A stretch of DNA of 64,000 nucleotides from Cytidiella melzeri (Eukaryota > Basidiomycota > Agaricomycetes > Polyporales > Irpicaceae), in the NCBI GenBank assembly GCA_022592445.1, contig JABYQR010000196.1:20976-84975 (forward strand). The letters run 5' to 3'. Both the position numbers and the translations under genes were made by a program. Below the pieces are notes generated by a model. The model saw only the letters and a program-made list of their open reading frames with translations. It had not been told where the DNA came from and made no database searches. Positions within the stretch are counted from its first letter, which is position 1; each line of letters begins with the position of its first letter. Of the stretch, positions 31,133 through 43,239 are shown piece after piece.

Positions 31133-31144
31133 ATATATATAACC
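31133..31144 (+). promoter_or_regulatory. TATA box of the secreted-protein gene
   Basis: TATATATATAAC, about 195 bp before the start codon. A possible intron in the leader follows (31211-31273, GTAAGT..CACAG, 63 bp). Confidence 0.5.
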
Positions 31145-31335
31145 CCTTGCTACCATGCTCATACCTCAACACTCCTCTATTTCTCCAGATCTTTGATTCA
31201 GTGCTGGTTGGTAAGTGCATTGTCATTCCACATTGCACTTGCCTTGGTCACTGTATTAACATTGTTGCCACAGCTAGGAGTCTTGTCATTTCTCCAAACT
31301 CTCCTCAAATCACCCCTTCCACCTCCTATACTGCC

Positions 31336-31859
31336 ATGAAGATCTCAACCTTTCTCACTCTGTTTGTAGCTGTTGCTACTGGCACATTTTATATGGCAAC
31401 TGTGTCTGCTGCCCCACCATCTCGTGATGATGGCAGCGACACAAACTTGCTTGCATCCACAGACACAGCCGTCAGCAGTTCCAGTCATGGGTCCCAAAAG
31501 ATGCTCCCTGACACTAGTAGCAGGCCTAATCAGGCAGTACCTCTTCAAGGCCCAATAGGTGAGTTGCCAGCTTGCATGTTGCTCATCACATTGATCTCAC
31601 ACAACATGCACTGTAATACTCAGGAATCCCAATTTCATCAGAGCTACAAGGAGCTGCAGATAATGACGCTAGAGTCAAAGAACTGTTAGCCTGGAATCCT
31701 AATGTTGGGACGACAGAAAAGAATATCAAGATCATGTATGACCTCGCCGATGTGATACACCCCAATGCAGGTTGGGGTCAGTTGCGCTCCGAGATAGAGC
31801 GTGTATTTCAATCCAAAGCCACAATTCTCTATCACAGGCTTAACTACATGAGGGGTTAA
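31336..31859 (+). CDS. Small secreted protein, one intron, intact
   Basis: Exons 31336-31558 and 31624-31859 with a 65 bp intron (GTGAGT..CTCAG) give 152 codons plus TAA. The N-terminus MKISTFLTLFVAVATGTF continues hydrophobic to TVSA|APP, a good signal peptide with a cleavage site near residue 25. The mature part (about 127 residues) has no cysteine. It has a Ser/Thr/Asp-rich first half and a structured second half (ARVKELLAWNPNV, IKIMYDLADVIHP, WGQLRSEIERVF). No family was recognised. The start has a TATA box and a probable leader intron upstream. It lies between two N-type Helitron-like copies and is in far better condition than anything around it. It could be an effector-like or cell-surface protein; that is inference. 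Confidence 0.7.
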
Positions 31860-31994
31860 ACTCCTGTCTAGTACCCATGCAGCCAGGTCTTGCGAGTCAG
31901 GCAGATTAGACAGGGAGATAGCATTGAGAAAGAAGACAGGAAACAGGATGTGCAATTGTAACAGAACTTTTCTCTAACTAGTAGTTCTGCAGGC
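31860..31994. other. 3' flank of the secreted-protein gene
   Basis: No feature recognised before N-type sequence resumes at about 31995. Confidence 0.35.
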
Positions 31995-32422
31995 CAGAGA
32001 CAATGAAAAAAGAATGAAAAAGAATGGTTCCAGTGTGCTCCAGCACATTGATGCCTTTTCAGATTTGACCTTTTTGTCCCCCAAAGTGTGGGAAATTGAT
32101 TGCAGAATACAAACAGTAACAGTGTCAATAACAAAACGATGAATACAGCTGATGGTATCACACTGGCCCTGTGATCAGCCCTTTATAACTTTGTATCAGC
32201 TCACTTTTGCAATTAAAATGCAATTCTTGATTTTGTGGCAACATCCTGGGACAAACCTGCTGCCAATTGAAGTGTAATTGAGCAAGTTATGGCCAGTCTA
32301 CTGAAACAACTCATTCAGACTCAGATTCAAACTCAACTCCTGCGGGCAAATGATGTCAAATTCTGGTCAGGTACATGTGCAGCAATCTACAGACATTCCT
32401 TGCTCTCTGAACAAGGGGTGCA

Positions 32423-33148
32423 TGACATGGATAGTCCAACAGACCGGATTTTTCCAACATTATCACAAGTTGACAGCCTTAGGCGCCTATCTAGAGCGCT
32501 TATTTTCAGGCTAGGAGTGTTACCAGACCTAACCCTAACCCGGGTCACGTGACATCCTGCCTTATTTATCAATAGTCCAGACCCAAACCCTAGACTCAGT
32601 CTGGAGTGGTTCCAGATCAACCTAGGCTATTGTTCTATTGTTCTTCTTCCATTGATAGGGATTCCCCAGGGATTCCCCCAGGTTTTATTGTTCTATTGTT
32701 TCTATTCTATTGTTCCATTGTTCTATTGTTATAACTCTATTGTTCTCTGTACCCGGGTCCTTGACAGTTACTCAGGTCCTTGACAGTTACCCTGGTCCCT
32801 TATTGTTCTATTGTTACTCCAGCCCCACAGTTACTCCAGTCCCTAGTGTGGGAACTTGTGCACAGACCACCCAGCCACAGTATATATAGTAGCCCTCACC
32901 CTCCCTAGCTCTGCATCTTGACCTCTCTGTCATTTGCACTGCTAGGTGAGTTACTGCATGTAACTTAAGTATCATACCTTATTAACTCTGTCATTTGCAC
33001 TGCTAGTATCCGGCCTTTGTGCCTGCTTGCCTGCTTATCATCGACTTTGACCTCGCTGTCGTCGTTGGAGATCCCTTTCCACTTCCCCCTCATATCTACT
33101 TCACCCTTGTTTAGGGTTTATCAGTCTACCAGCAGTCGCTCCGCGACA
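32423..33148 (+). mobile_element. Solo LTR-B inside N1b
   Basis: 726 bp, TGACATGG to CCGCGACA; GTGCA is duplicated exactly at 32418-32422 and 33149-33153. Confidence 0.95.
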
Positions 33149-33299
33149 GTGCAGTTAGAAGGCGCGCCGCGCGTAGTATTGGTTCTGAGCAAGAGTTACC
33201 AGTGATTTAAAAGCTAACTGCACATTCTCAACCCCTACATTTCTGCACAATGTAAATTTGTGGCTGCATCATCAGTGAGTGCTGCATCTGATTGTTCCA

Positions 33300-34080
33300 A
33301 AAAGCTTCACAACGGTTAGTTGCTCTCTAAGGAGAGGTTACAATCAGGAAATGGCCTGTGGCAGTCCTGATGTGGCTGACACAGTTCAGACATCAACGTA
33401 CATGGTTACATCAGCATAGAGCACTGCCGTTGATTCTTCCATACAGTCTCACAACTACCAGTTGCTCTATGGGCAGGAGTTACAATCAGAACACAGCCTG
33501 TGGAAGCACTAATGAATGTGAGGCAGTGCAGACATCAGCTAGACGTGGTTTCATCAGCAGCCAGTGCTGCATTCAATTGGTCCACAAATTTTCACACCAC
33601 TGCTTTCTAAGCAAGAGTTACAAAAGTGGCATCTCCAATGGGAGTGAGGCAGTTCAGACATCAACAGTACATGTTTGCATTGGCAGCAAGCACCGCATTC
33701 AATTGGTCCGCAAGGTTCAACAGCCACTACACTCTAAGCAAGAGTTACAATCACAACACAGTCTGTGGCAGTTCCAATAGGGGTGAGGCAGTTCAGAAAT
33801 CAACAGGACATGGTTGTAACAGCAGAAAGCTCTGCATCAGATTGTTCCACAAAGTTTCACAAGCACTAGTCACGCTTTAAAGAGGAGTTCCAATCAGAAC
33901 ACAGAGTTCCAGTGGAGCTAATGCAGTTCAGACATCAACAGGACGTGGTTGCATCACCATAGAGCACGGCCTTTGATTCTTCCACACAGCTTCACAACCA
34001 CTAGTTGTTCCATAAGCAGGAGTTACATTCAGAATCCAGCCTGTGGCAGCTCCAACAAGGGTGAGGCAGCGCAGGCATAA
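33300..34080 (+). repeat. Minisatellite of N1b
   Basis: Five to six diverged units of the same ~130 bp repeat as at 29560-30570 (for example TTACAATCAGAACACAGCCTG near 33480). Confidence 0.75.
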
Positions 34081-34877
34081 ACTAGACACATGTAACATGT
34101 TCTAGCATTTGATCTAATGGGACACTCTAAAGCCCTTCCTCCTTGAAGCAAGTAATTTTGTAGAATAAGCAGTGAACACTGCACAATATTAACGACAAGA
34201 TAGACGAAGCCCCTTGCTATCATCGGTGACTACCTTCATCAATGTATGGCTCCTTTTCCCGCAGCCAAATTAATTAGTTGTAGTACAGTCACTTTATCCC
34301 TGATCAAGTTGCCTATCAAAGGTGTCACCAATAGAAAATGCCTGTAATACAGTCAATATTGATGACTAGATGGCTTGGCAAGATCCCTACCAGGAACAGA
34401 GCTGTTTACTGAGGTTCTTTTTGGGTAACAAGGTCACAGGTGCAATCAACTACTTCACGCTATATGATTTGTTCAATCTGCTATCAATAGTGTGATCACT
34501 TGTAACCCTGCTCATGCAGGTTGCTAGATTGTATCTAGATTCTTCAACATAGTTCAACACCATCAAGAAGAAGACACATGTCAAATTATCTTTATTTCCA
34601 TGGTCTACTCCACAAACTTGTGTTAATTCTGTCCTCACACCCATTGTTGCACTTCAAACAAAACAGCACAGTCCCTCTTCTGTCATGAATGATTGTGTGC
34701 TCCAGTGAAGACAAACCACCAACTTACTATACATTTCTTATCGGAGAAGCTATTTCACACAAAACTACTTGTCCAGGCTGCTACCAGCACCAAGTTTACT
34801 TACAAATCTAGCTCAAACAATATTTCATTGAATCTTCAGGAATTGTACTTGCCGCTTGCAGGCCTTCCTAACGCTAG

Positions 34878-35070
34878 TTACACGGAGATGCTCAGGGAGA
34901 CAATAGTAGCTGTGCTCCTGGAGACAATAGTAGCTGTGCTCCTGGAGACTTGAGGTTAATGGCCGACTAGATTGTCAGCAACAATGCGCACTATGTGTGG
35001 GCAGATAGTGGCATACCAGGCGGAAAACTCAGGGAATTTTTGAGCTCCTCAATAGCCAGTATACCCGGTA
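34878..35070. other. Gap between N elements with a short tandem repeat
   Basis: GGAGACAATAGTAGCTGTGC CCT-type units of 24 bp occur about two and a half times at 34896-34953. No gene. Confidence 0.5.
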
Positions 35071-36603
35071 CTGGTGATAGTGGGGGTGGCATGCAGCAAG
35101 TACAATAGTAAGTTGGTGATTTATCTTCACTGGAGCATGCAATCATTCAGGACAGAAAAGAACTGTGCTGTAGTGCTTAAGGTGCAGCCACTGGGGTGAG
35201 TACAGAATCAGACAAGTTTGTGGAGTAGAGCATAGAGATGAAGGTTGCTTCTTGCGCGCCATCTTTGTAGAGACGTTGAACTATGTTGAATGATCTATAT
35301 AGAATTTTGGGTAACATTGCAGGAGCAGGGTTACAAGTAATTATGTCACTGATAGCAAATTTAACAAGTCACATAGCCTGAATTACCTGAACCAGAAGAT
35401 TTGGTACTGAAAAGAGCCTCAGTAAGCAGCTTCATTCCTGGTAAGAACCTTGCCAAGTAAACTGGTCATGAATCTTGACCGTAGTAAAGGCATTTGCTAT
35501 TGATGACACCTTTTGATAAGCAACTTGATCTGGGATAAAGTCACTGCACTACAATGATCAGTTTGGTTGTGGGAAACAGAGCCATACAATGATAAAGGTA
35601 GTCACCAATGATAGCGAGGGCCTTCATATATTGTGACATTAATCTGTGCAGTGTTCACTGCTGATTTTAAAAAACAACTTGCTTCAAGAATGTAGGGCTT
35701 GAGGGTGTCTCATTAGATCAATTCCAAGAACATCTTACACGTGTGCTGTTGATGTCTGAACTGCCTCACCCCCATTGGAGCTGCCACAGGCTGTGCTCTG
35801 ATTGTACCTCCTGCTTATAGAGCAACTAGCAGTTGTGAAACTGTGTGGCAGAATCAAAGGCAGTGCTTGATGCTGGTGCAACCACATCCTGTTGATGTCT
35901 GAACTGCGCCGGCCCCATTAGAATGGCCACAGGCTGTGTTTTGATTGTAACTCCTCCATAGAGACCAACTAATGGCTGTGAAACTTTGTGGAACAATCAG
36001 ATGCAGCACTTGCTACTGATGCAATCTTCATTGTCCAAGAGGGTAGGGTTTGAGGATGTTTTGTTAGCTTCCAAAGTACTGGTGATTCTTCCTCAGACCC
36101 AACAATAGTTGTTGCATGTTTTCCTTGTTCAGAGAGCAAGCAATGTCTGTAGGTTGTTGCACATGTACCTGACCAAAGGATTTTGAGATCATCTCCCAGC
36201 AGGAGTGCAGTTTGAATCTGAGTGTGGATGATGTTTTTTATAGACTGGCCAAAACTGGCTCAATTCCACTTCAATTGATAGAATGCTTGTACCAAGATGT
36301 TTCCACAGGATAGGGCCATGCAATGGTGTATTATTCTTACAAATTTATACCCATATGCAGTCTGTAGAAAACAAAAACTGTGTTTTGATTGCACAAGTGA
36401 TCTGATCCAAAGTTATAAAGGGCTGCCAACAAAGACAGTGTGATGCCATAAACTATATCCATTGCTGTTTTATTTGAACAGTCACTGTCTGTATTCTGCC
36501 ATCAAATTCCCACAGTTTTGGGGCCAAAAGAGTCACATCTGAAAAAGCATTAATGTGCTTGAGCCCACTGGAACAATCCTTCTTCATTCCTCAGGAATTG
36601 TAA
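35071..36603 (-). mobile_element. N-type element, reversed
   Basis: The 5' end TTACAATTCCTGAGG is at 36603 on the minus strand. The other end (35071) resembles the variant 3' end at 37584 but reads CTGG instead of CTAG. Minisatellite units are at about 35740-36060. It lies head-to-head with the next element. Confidence 0.65.
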
Positions 36604-37583
36604 TCATTCCAGAGCAGCCCAGCATGTTGATGCTTGTTCAGATGTGACTCTTTTGTCCCCCAAAGTGTGGGAATTTGATGGCAGAATACAGACAGTAACT
36701 TCTTGAATGAAAAAGCAATGAGTACATTTCATGGCATCACACTGCCTTTGTTATCAGCCCTTTGTAACTTTGGATCAGATCACATTTGCAATCAAAATGC
36801 AGTTTTTGATTTTTACAGACTGCATATGGGTATAAATCTGTAAGTATAATACACCATTGGAGAGCTCTATCTTGTGGCAGCATCCTGGTACAAGCATTTT
36901 GTTGATTGAAGTGGAATTGAGCAAGTTATGGCCAGTCCATCAAAAAAGGTCATCCAGACTCAGATTTAAACTTCACTCCTGCTGGCAAATGAGATCAAAT
37001 TCTGGTCAGGTACATGTGCAACAATTTACAGACATTGCATGCTCTCTGAACAAGGGGTAAGATTATCACATGTGCCACATATGTTATCTGCTCTGAGCAG
37101 GAATTACCAGTACTTTGGAAGCTAACAAAGTATTCTCATCCCCTACATTCTTGGACAATTGAAGTTTGTGGTTGAATCAGCAGTGAGCACTGCATCTAAT
37201 TGTTCCAAACAGTTTCACAGCCATTAGTTCCTCTCTCTAAGTAGGAGTTACAATCAAAGCGCAGTTTGCAGCAGCTTGAATGGGGATGAGGCAGTGAAGA
37301 CATCATCAGGGCACATGTAACATGTTCTGGGAGTTGATATAATGAGACATCGTCAAGCTCTTTATCTTTGAAGCAAGGAATCTTATGGCATCAGCAGTTG
37401 GTTTTAATGAGCACCACATGTGATTGTTTCATCAGCAGTGAACACTGCCCAAGATTAATGATAAGATATACGAAGCCCCTTGCTACCATTGTTGACTGCG
37501 TTTATCATGTGTGGCCCCTTTTCCCGCAACCAAACTTGTCATTGGTAGCACTGTCACCTGATCCCAAATCAAGTTGCTTATCA
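36604..37583 (+). mobile_element. N-type element, both tips damaged
   Basis: It begins within the 5' terminal region (CAGCATGTTGATGCTTGTTC) and follows N1b through the unique part to one minisatellite unit and a 3' segment. It stops near 37583. With the previous element it forms a head-to-head pair, a large inverted repeat around 36603. Confidence 0.6.
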
Positions 37584-37865
37584 CTAGTGATAGCGGGGCT
37601 GGCATGTGGCAAGTACAATTGCTGAACTCATCATCCGGTATCTGCTGCTTCACCTATGAAAATTGTAAGAAAAATAATGTGGTGTGTTTGAATGTGTCAT
37701 TACATACTTCCTTGTTTGAGTGAATCATTGTGCTATATTCACTCCAACAATTCAGCTTTGTTCAAAAACAAGGAGGGATATGCAAAGCATAACTACAAGA
37801 GTTGTGCAGAGACTTAACATATCTGTTAACATCACCTTGTTGTGATCAATGGCACCTAGAAGATA
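37584..37865 (-). other. Variant Helitron 3' terminus and unassigned sequence
   Basis: 37584-37625 reads on the minus strand TTCAGCAATTGTACTTGCCA and then CAGCCCCGCTATCACTAG, a diverged relative of the standard 3' end. From 37626 to 37865 no feature was recognised. Confidence 0.45.
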
Positions 37866-38032
37866 CTAGCGTTAGCAGGGCCGGCAAGCGGCAAGTACAA
37901 TTCCTGAAGACTTGATTCATTTCTCACAATATCATATATATTGATAAATCAGAATTCAATATCACGCAGGTTATACATGTCTCACAATATCATAGATATC
38001 AATAAATTAGATGTCATTATTGCGCAGGTATC

Positions 38033-38885
38033 TTAAACATCACAACATGTATAAATTGCTACAGTACTGGTCCGACCGTGTTTTGCTGTTGCCAACATGT
38101 TGCAGTTTACACCATTCATGTTTCCATCATATTCAGTATGTCTACCTGTACTTATACCATTGTGGAACCACAGATCTCCGTTATCACTGACTATATGAGA
38201 TGTATAGTGATTATTTCCATAGTAAATGATGCCACGCAGTTTGTAGTTGTATCCACTAATGTTAATAACATGTTGAAACCTGACAACCGGTTCTTCCTCT
38301 ATACACATTGCAATGAAGGGTGGTGCATGATCAAATTTGTATATATTCTCCATTACGCTGTGACAGTCACTGCATTTCTTTCTAGACTTTGTTCTCAATA
38401 GAGCTGGCATCCATGCAGACGTAGTTTGAGCATTACACATTCCTGCTCGTTTTGCTTTATTTCTACATGCAGACTTTGTACATCGACACATTAGAGAGTT
38501 GGAAAATAAGCTAGAAGATTTTTGTTTCGACATACAACGCAGTACACAGTTTTGACAATATGGCTAGCCTCAGCTTTTAGTAGAAATTCACATAATTCTC
38601 TAACATCATTGCCTGTTGTACTGATTGAGAAAACACTTGTATCTTTATAATGAAATGCAAGCTGTATACGGTCTTGAGTTTTATCTATATCATCTGAGTC
38701 AATATCTACATCTTTCAACATGTCACAAAATATTTTCAAATATCCATTAGTTGTTGATGTTAATTTACGCCATTCTTCCGGTGTGTACCTCATAATGCTT
38801 AATATAATAGTGAACAGACTATCAAATGCACAGCTATATGTTTGACCGTTCCATACAAAACCATAGGGCCATTGAGTACAGGTAT
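38033..38885 (-). pseudogene. USP-like protease domain of H2
   Basis: The same domain as at 9552-10432. The His box YNYKLRGIIYYGNNHYTSH and GDLWFHNG are intact (38230-38150), and the finger cysteines CSDCHS are present. The Cys box (near 38835) has lost one G, so the frame leaves the domain just after GPM and comes back at 38793. A second shift lies near 38525. The helicase frame runs directly into INEGIPVLNGPM, the first residues of this domain, which shows that the two were one protein. Confidence 0.75.
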
Positions 38886-39434
38886 ACCTTCATTGATATT
38901 TGTTTTCTGCCGTTTACAGGGCCAGGAGGAACTTTCCTGATGTTCAGTTACTTCCTGTCTACGCTGTTTATGAATACGAACACCTTTTAGCCTACTCAGT
39001 TGATTGATCTGTACAGTACCCTGAACAGGAATATATCGTCTGGCATCAGTATTGACTCCCAACGGTTTTTTCTTGCTAGTTTCAGGTTTAGGTGTAGATT
39101 GTTTTGTCAGTCTTGTCTTTTTGTCAAGTACTTGCCATTCTGCTTCTTGGAATGGATCACCAATATCATAGGTGTTGATTAAATCCCATTGTAACAGACT
39201 AGGCATTGTTCTAGAAACATAGTCACTTCCTCTTGCATATCTATATGATAATATTAGATGGTTCCATGTTGTACTGCCTACACCCTTGGGTAATTTCTTT
39301 TCAAAATGCAATCTTGTAATCTCATCTAGCAATCCTAACTCTTGAAACTGCTGTCTCAAATATCCAGACAATCCCCCAGTCATGTGTTTATCTGAGAAAT
39401 CTTGAGCAATAAGAGTACCCTGATATGTTGAACC
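38871..39434 (-). pseudogene. Helitron helicase C-terminal part of H2
   Basis: Reads GSTYQGTLIAQDFSDKHMTG (after motif VI) to the Lys-rich KKKPLGVNTDARRYIPVQ tail, in one frame of about 190 residues. Homology to H1 breaks at 39434, where the N copy lies; about 32 bp present in H1 are missing here. Confidence 0.75.
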
Positions 39435-40411
39435 TGATATTGTCAAAGGCTGTATTCTGATTGTATCTCCTACTTGTGGAGAAACTGGTGGTTGTGAAAC
39501 TGTATGGAAGAATCAAAGGCAGTGCTCTATGCTGATGCAACCACGTCCTGTTCATGTTTGAACTGCCTCAGCCCCATCAGAACCACCACAGGCTATGTTC
39601 TGATTGTAACCACTCCTTAGAGAGCAATGAATGGTTGTGAAATTTTGTGGAACAATCTGATGCAGTGCTTGCTGCTGATGCAACCATGTCCTGTTGATGT
39701 TTGAACTGCCTCACCCCCATTGGAACTGCCACAGGCTGTGTTCTGATTGTCACTCCTGCTTAGAGAGCAACTAACAGTTGTGAAACTTTGTGGAACAATC
39801 AGATACAGTACTCACTACTAATGCAGCCAAAAATTTACATTGTCCAAGAATGTAGGGGTTGTGAATTTGTAGTTAGCTTCCAAAGTACTGGTTATTCTTG
39901 CTCAGAGGCAATACTATGTGTGGCATGTCTTCTAATTGTATTCCTTGTTCAAAGAGCAAGCAATGTCTGTAGATTGCTGCACATGTACCTGATCAGGATT
40001 TCACATCATTTTCCAGCAGGAGTGGAGTTTGAATCTGAGTCTGGAAGACCATTTTCAGTAGACTGGCCATAATGTGCTCAATCCCACTTCAATTGACAGG
40101 ATGTTTGCACCAGGATGTTGCCACAAGATAGGGCTATCCAATGGTGTATTGTATGTACACATTTGTACCCATATGCAGTCTGTAAAAATCTAAAACTGCA
40201 TTTTGATTGCAAAAGTGATCTGATAAAGGGCTGATAACAAGGCCAGTGTGATGCCATCAGCTGGATTCATTGTTTTGTTATTGACACTGTTACTGTCTGT
40301 ATTCTGCCATCAAATTCCCACACTGTGGGGGACAAAAAGGTCACATCTGAAAAGGCATCAATGTGCTGGAGCACACTGGAACAATTCTTCTTCATTCTTC
40401 AGGAATTGTAA
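39435..40411 (-). mobile_element. N2: N-type element inserted in the H2 helicase
   Basis: The 5' end TTACAATTCC is at 40411 on the minus strand. Minisatellite units are at 39440-39830, then the unique part. The 3' terminus is missing, and a little helicase sequence was lost with it. H1 near 10960-10990 is the uninterrupted state. Confidence 0.75.
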
Positions 40412-41001
40412 CTGCAACAATTGTGTATGTCAACAATGTTGTACTTCCTTGTCTGACCTTGGGATGCATAGTCCGTCATGCCAAAATTTACTATTACTGG
40501 CACTTGTACGTGGTTTATAGTTCTTTGCACGCCATCAGGAAGCTTACAAATCATGGTTTATAGGTTCTGCTGTGACAGGCACCACATCAGGTTCCAATCC
40601 ATCTAGTTTGATTGGTATTGGTGGTGAAGTAAGCTTTACAAACAACACATCTAATGTGCTGTGATTTGCGTCTATAGGCTGAGATTTCCACACCCAACTA
40701 CAACACCTTCTGCTCCATCAGTCACACCACACTCTGTTGCTTTTTTCTTCTTAATCATAATAGGCATTCCTATACAAATACCCAATGAGGCAATGACCAA
40801 AACACAGCTTGATCATGTGGACAAAGGCAGTCAGTATTCCGTGATGGATCTGATTTTGTTTTATGGATCTTTGTCAACAGCTTTGTCTCATCATTGTTGG
40901 AGCTATAACAATCTACAGAGTAAAAATAACTCAGAGTTTGATGGGCCTCTTGCGAGAATTGTTCTGCTCCTCTGTCATTGAATTTATCTCTACTTGCATT
41001 G
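40412..41001 (-). pseudogene. Helitron helicase of H2, segment between N2 and H3
   Basis: Matches H1 10985-11596, including the region encoding motif VI (YNVVDIHNC near 40430) and the helicase domain 2 segment. Small deletions and frameshifts are present. It ends GCATTG at 41001, exactly where H3 begins. Confidence 0.75.
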
Positions 41002-41495
41002 TTACGATTTCTGAAGAATGAAGAAGAATCGTTCCAGTTCGCGCCAGCGCATTGATGCTTTTTCAGATGTGACCTTTTTGTCCCCCAAACTGTGGGAATT
41101 TGATGGGGTAATACATGTGGTAACAAATTTTGTAACAGTGTGGTGTAATGATTTGATGGTGTTTCATTTGCTTTGTTATTCACTTCACAAATGCGTGTGA
41201 TGAGCTGAATCTCCCATCAAAACTCTGTTTTTGTTTTTTGTATTGAACACATGTACATGAATAGACACAAATTTTACATCATCAGATAGTCCTGCCCTTC
41301 AGCAACACACAGACATGAAAATCTTCTTGAATGAACCCAACGTTGGGGATATACAGTCAATATACTGATAAAAGTTGCTCAGACTCCGTTTGGAACCCCG
41401 CTGGTCTTTTTCTTGCAGGTTATCACATGATTTGTTGGCTATCCGGTTTGTACCAGTCACATACTTTGCAAGCGGCTGCCGCCGCATCGGGCCGG
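41002..41495 (+). repeat. H3 5' terminal region
   Basis: Nearly identical to 27047-27537 in reverse. It holds the 5' hairpin (GATTTCTG..GAATC) and the antisense frame ending FYQYIDCISPTLGS that is open in both copies. Confidence 0.8.
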
Positions 41496-41524
41496 GACAC
41501 TGCATAACACACTAGGGTACTCAC

Positions 41525-41978
41525 CTGCAAAGACAGTTGCGAATCCTTGTCTGACAAGCATGGAAGCTGGAGTTTTGTCCCTCTCCTCCCATTTTCTCAT
41601 CAGCTCCGTCTGCACCTTGATATCCTCCATTTGAGCGTGGACAAGCCCTGTCAAGTTCTGTGTGGTATTTGTTAGATGGGTGAGCGGATGTGCTGTTGGC
41701 TGGTTTGGGAGCGGCGGGGGCATCAAGCAGTCCCCCAAGTTGAGATATTGGCATTGCGCATCAGAGAGCGACTTGTTGAAGCTAAGTCCCAACAACAACA
41801 GTGGGGTCAGCAGTACCACTGACACAGCAATTGTAGAACAACGAGATAATGTTGGTAGAGGGGTGGGTGATGCAGAGAGCACCGAAACACAGTAAGTCGT
41901 GTCCATCATTGTTGTCCACTCACCCCATTGACCTCGGAGCGCACGTAAGCTCTTGCCCGTCAGCACCGAGTTGCTCAT
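41525..41978 (-). CDS. Unknown gene, first exon only, cut by the H3 end
   Basis: An ATG at 41978 opens about 150 codons that end at a good splice donor (GCAG|GTGAGTACC at 41525/41524). It has one likely membrane segment, TIAVSVVLLTPLLLLGLSF (near 41790), and a charged helix VQTELMRKWEERDK near the end. The next exon would lie beyond 41495, where the shared Helitron end begins, so the gene is truncated at the capture boundary. The start codon and family are uncertain, and the frame is also open upstream of this ATG. It is divergent to the HMG-CoA synthase remnant. Confidence 0.35.
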
Positions 41979-42026
41979 TGCAGTGCCCGCGAACTGTGGT
42001 ACCACAAAATTGCGGTGTTCCGACAA

Positions 42027-43239
42027 GGAAGCTTTGGTGTAGGCACCGAGACCGCCGTTGAATGTTGACCTCTCAAAGGCTTCCAAGACCTTCCTCATGG
42101 ATCTCTTTGCCTCGCACGGCAACACTGACATCAAGGGTGTTGACTCGAAGAATGCCTGCTACGGCTCCACTGCCACCCTTTTCAACGCCGTTAACTGGGT
42201 CGAATCCTCCTCCTGGGATGGCCGTAACGCGCTCGTCGTCTGCGGTAACATTGCCATCTACACTGAGGGCCCAGGGAGGCCGTCTGGTGGTGCTGGTGCC
42301 TGCGCAATGCTCATCGGCCCAAATGCACCTCTCGTTCTCGAACGTAAGTTTCTTTTCCTTTCGCACACACCTTGATTAACCTCAGAAATGAACATCAGCC
42401 GTACACGGAACACATATCGTCTACACCTACGATTTCTACAAGCCCAAGCTCGACTCTGAGTACCCAGAAGTCAATGGCCCACACTCCATCACCTCCTACA
42501 CCTCCGCGTTGACGCCGCCTACACCACCTACAAGAAGAAGCACGCGCTCAGGGCAAAGAAAGCCGGCAGCAACGCTCCCGTCTTTTCCCTCAACGACGTC
42601 GACTACCCCGTATTCCACAGCCCCTACGGCAAAATGGTGCAAAAGGCGCATGGCCGTCTCGTCTGGAACGACTTTATCTCCAACCCCACTCAGCCCAAAT
42701 ACGCCTCCGTCCCCAACCCCTCCACCGTCCTTTCCCAAGATTATAAAGAATCCCTGCTCAACAAGTCCCTTGAAAAGACCTTCATTGGCCTCGCCAAGCC
42801 CCAATTCAATTCGCACGTCGAGCTCGGGATGAAGTGCTCAAGACGGTGCGGGAACATATACACTGCATCGCTCTACGGCGGACTCACCTTGCTCGTTTCG
42901 AGCGTCGAACCTGCGGAGTTCCTCGGGAAACGCATCAGCATGTTTGCGTACGGCAGTGGCCTCGCCTCTAGCTTCTTCACCATCAAAGTCAAGGGCGACA
43001 CGTCTCGGATCAGGCGCGAGCTTGATTTGGTGGAGAGGTTGGGGAAGATGAAGGTCGTCCCGTGCCAGGAGTATGTCGACACGCTAAAGTTGAGGGAGCA
43101 CCATCATCTGTCAAAGACATGGACTCCGGAGGGGTTGGTGGAGAATATTTGGCCGGGTGGATACTATCTTGGGCATGTGGATGGGAAGTATAGGAGACAG
43201 TACTTGCGCAAGCCGAAGGAGACGACAACAACGGTGTAA
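42027..43239 (+). pseudogene. HMG-CoA synthase pseudogene (ERG13 type), 5' truncated
   Basis: Segments in order are [39 protein letters not shown] (with the catalytic Cys), [19 protein letters not shown] and VHGTHIVYTYDFYKPKLDSE. After these come SPYGKMVQKAHGRLVWNDF and FAYGSGLASSFFTIKV. These are conserved in fungal HMG-CoA synthases, which make HMG-CoA for sterol synthesis. A 55 bp intron is at 42344-42398. One extra base near 42066 and one missing base near 42509 break the frame. The N-terminal ~100 residues, with the catalytic Glu, are absent. The stop is at 43237-43239. Confidence 0.85.

Larger units (their letters stand above)
31995..34877 (+). mobile_element. N1b: N-type element with intact 3' end, 5' tip damaged
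   Basis: It begins inside the 5' terminal region (GAATGG.TCCAGTGTGCTCC); the first ~20 bp are replaced by A-rich sequence. A unique region, a solo LTR-B (32423-33148), five to six minisatellite units (33300-34080) and a 3' region follow. It ends at CTTGCCGCTTGCAGGC..CTAG (34874-34877), followed by T. Confidence 0.75.

Noticed and set aside
42073..42366. 97-codon minus-strand frame over the HMG-CoA synthase remnant
   Set aside because: Shadow of the coding strand; the plus strand has the family motifs.
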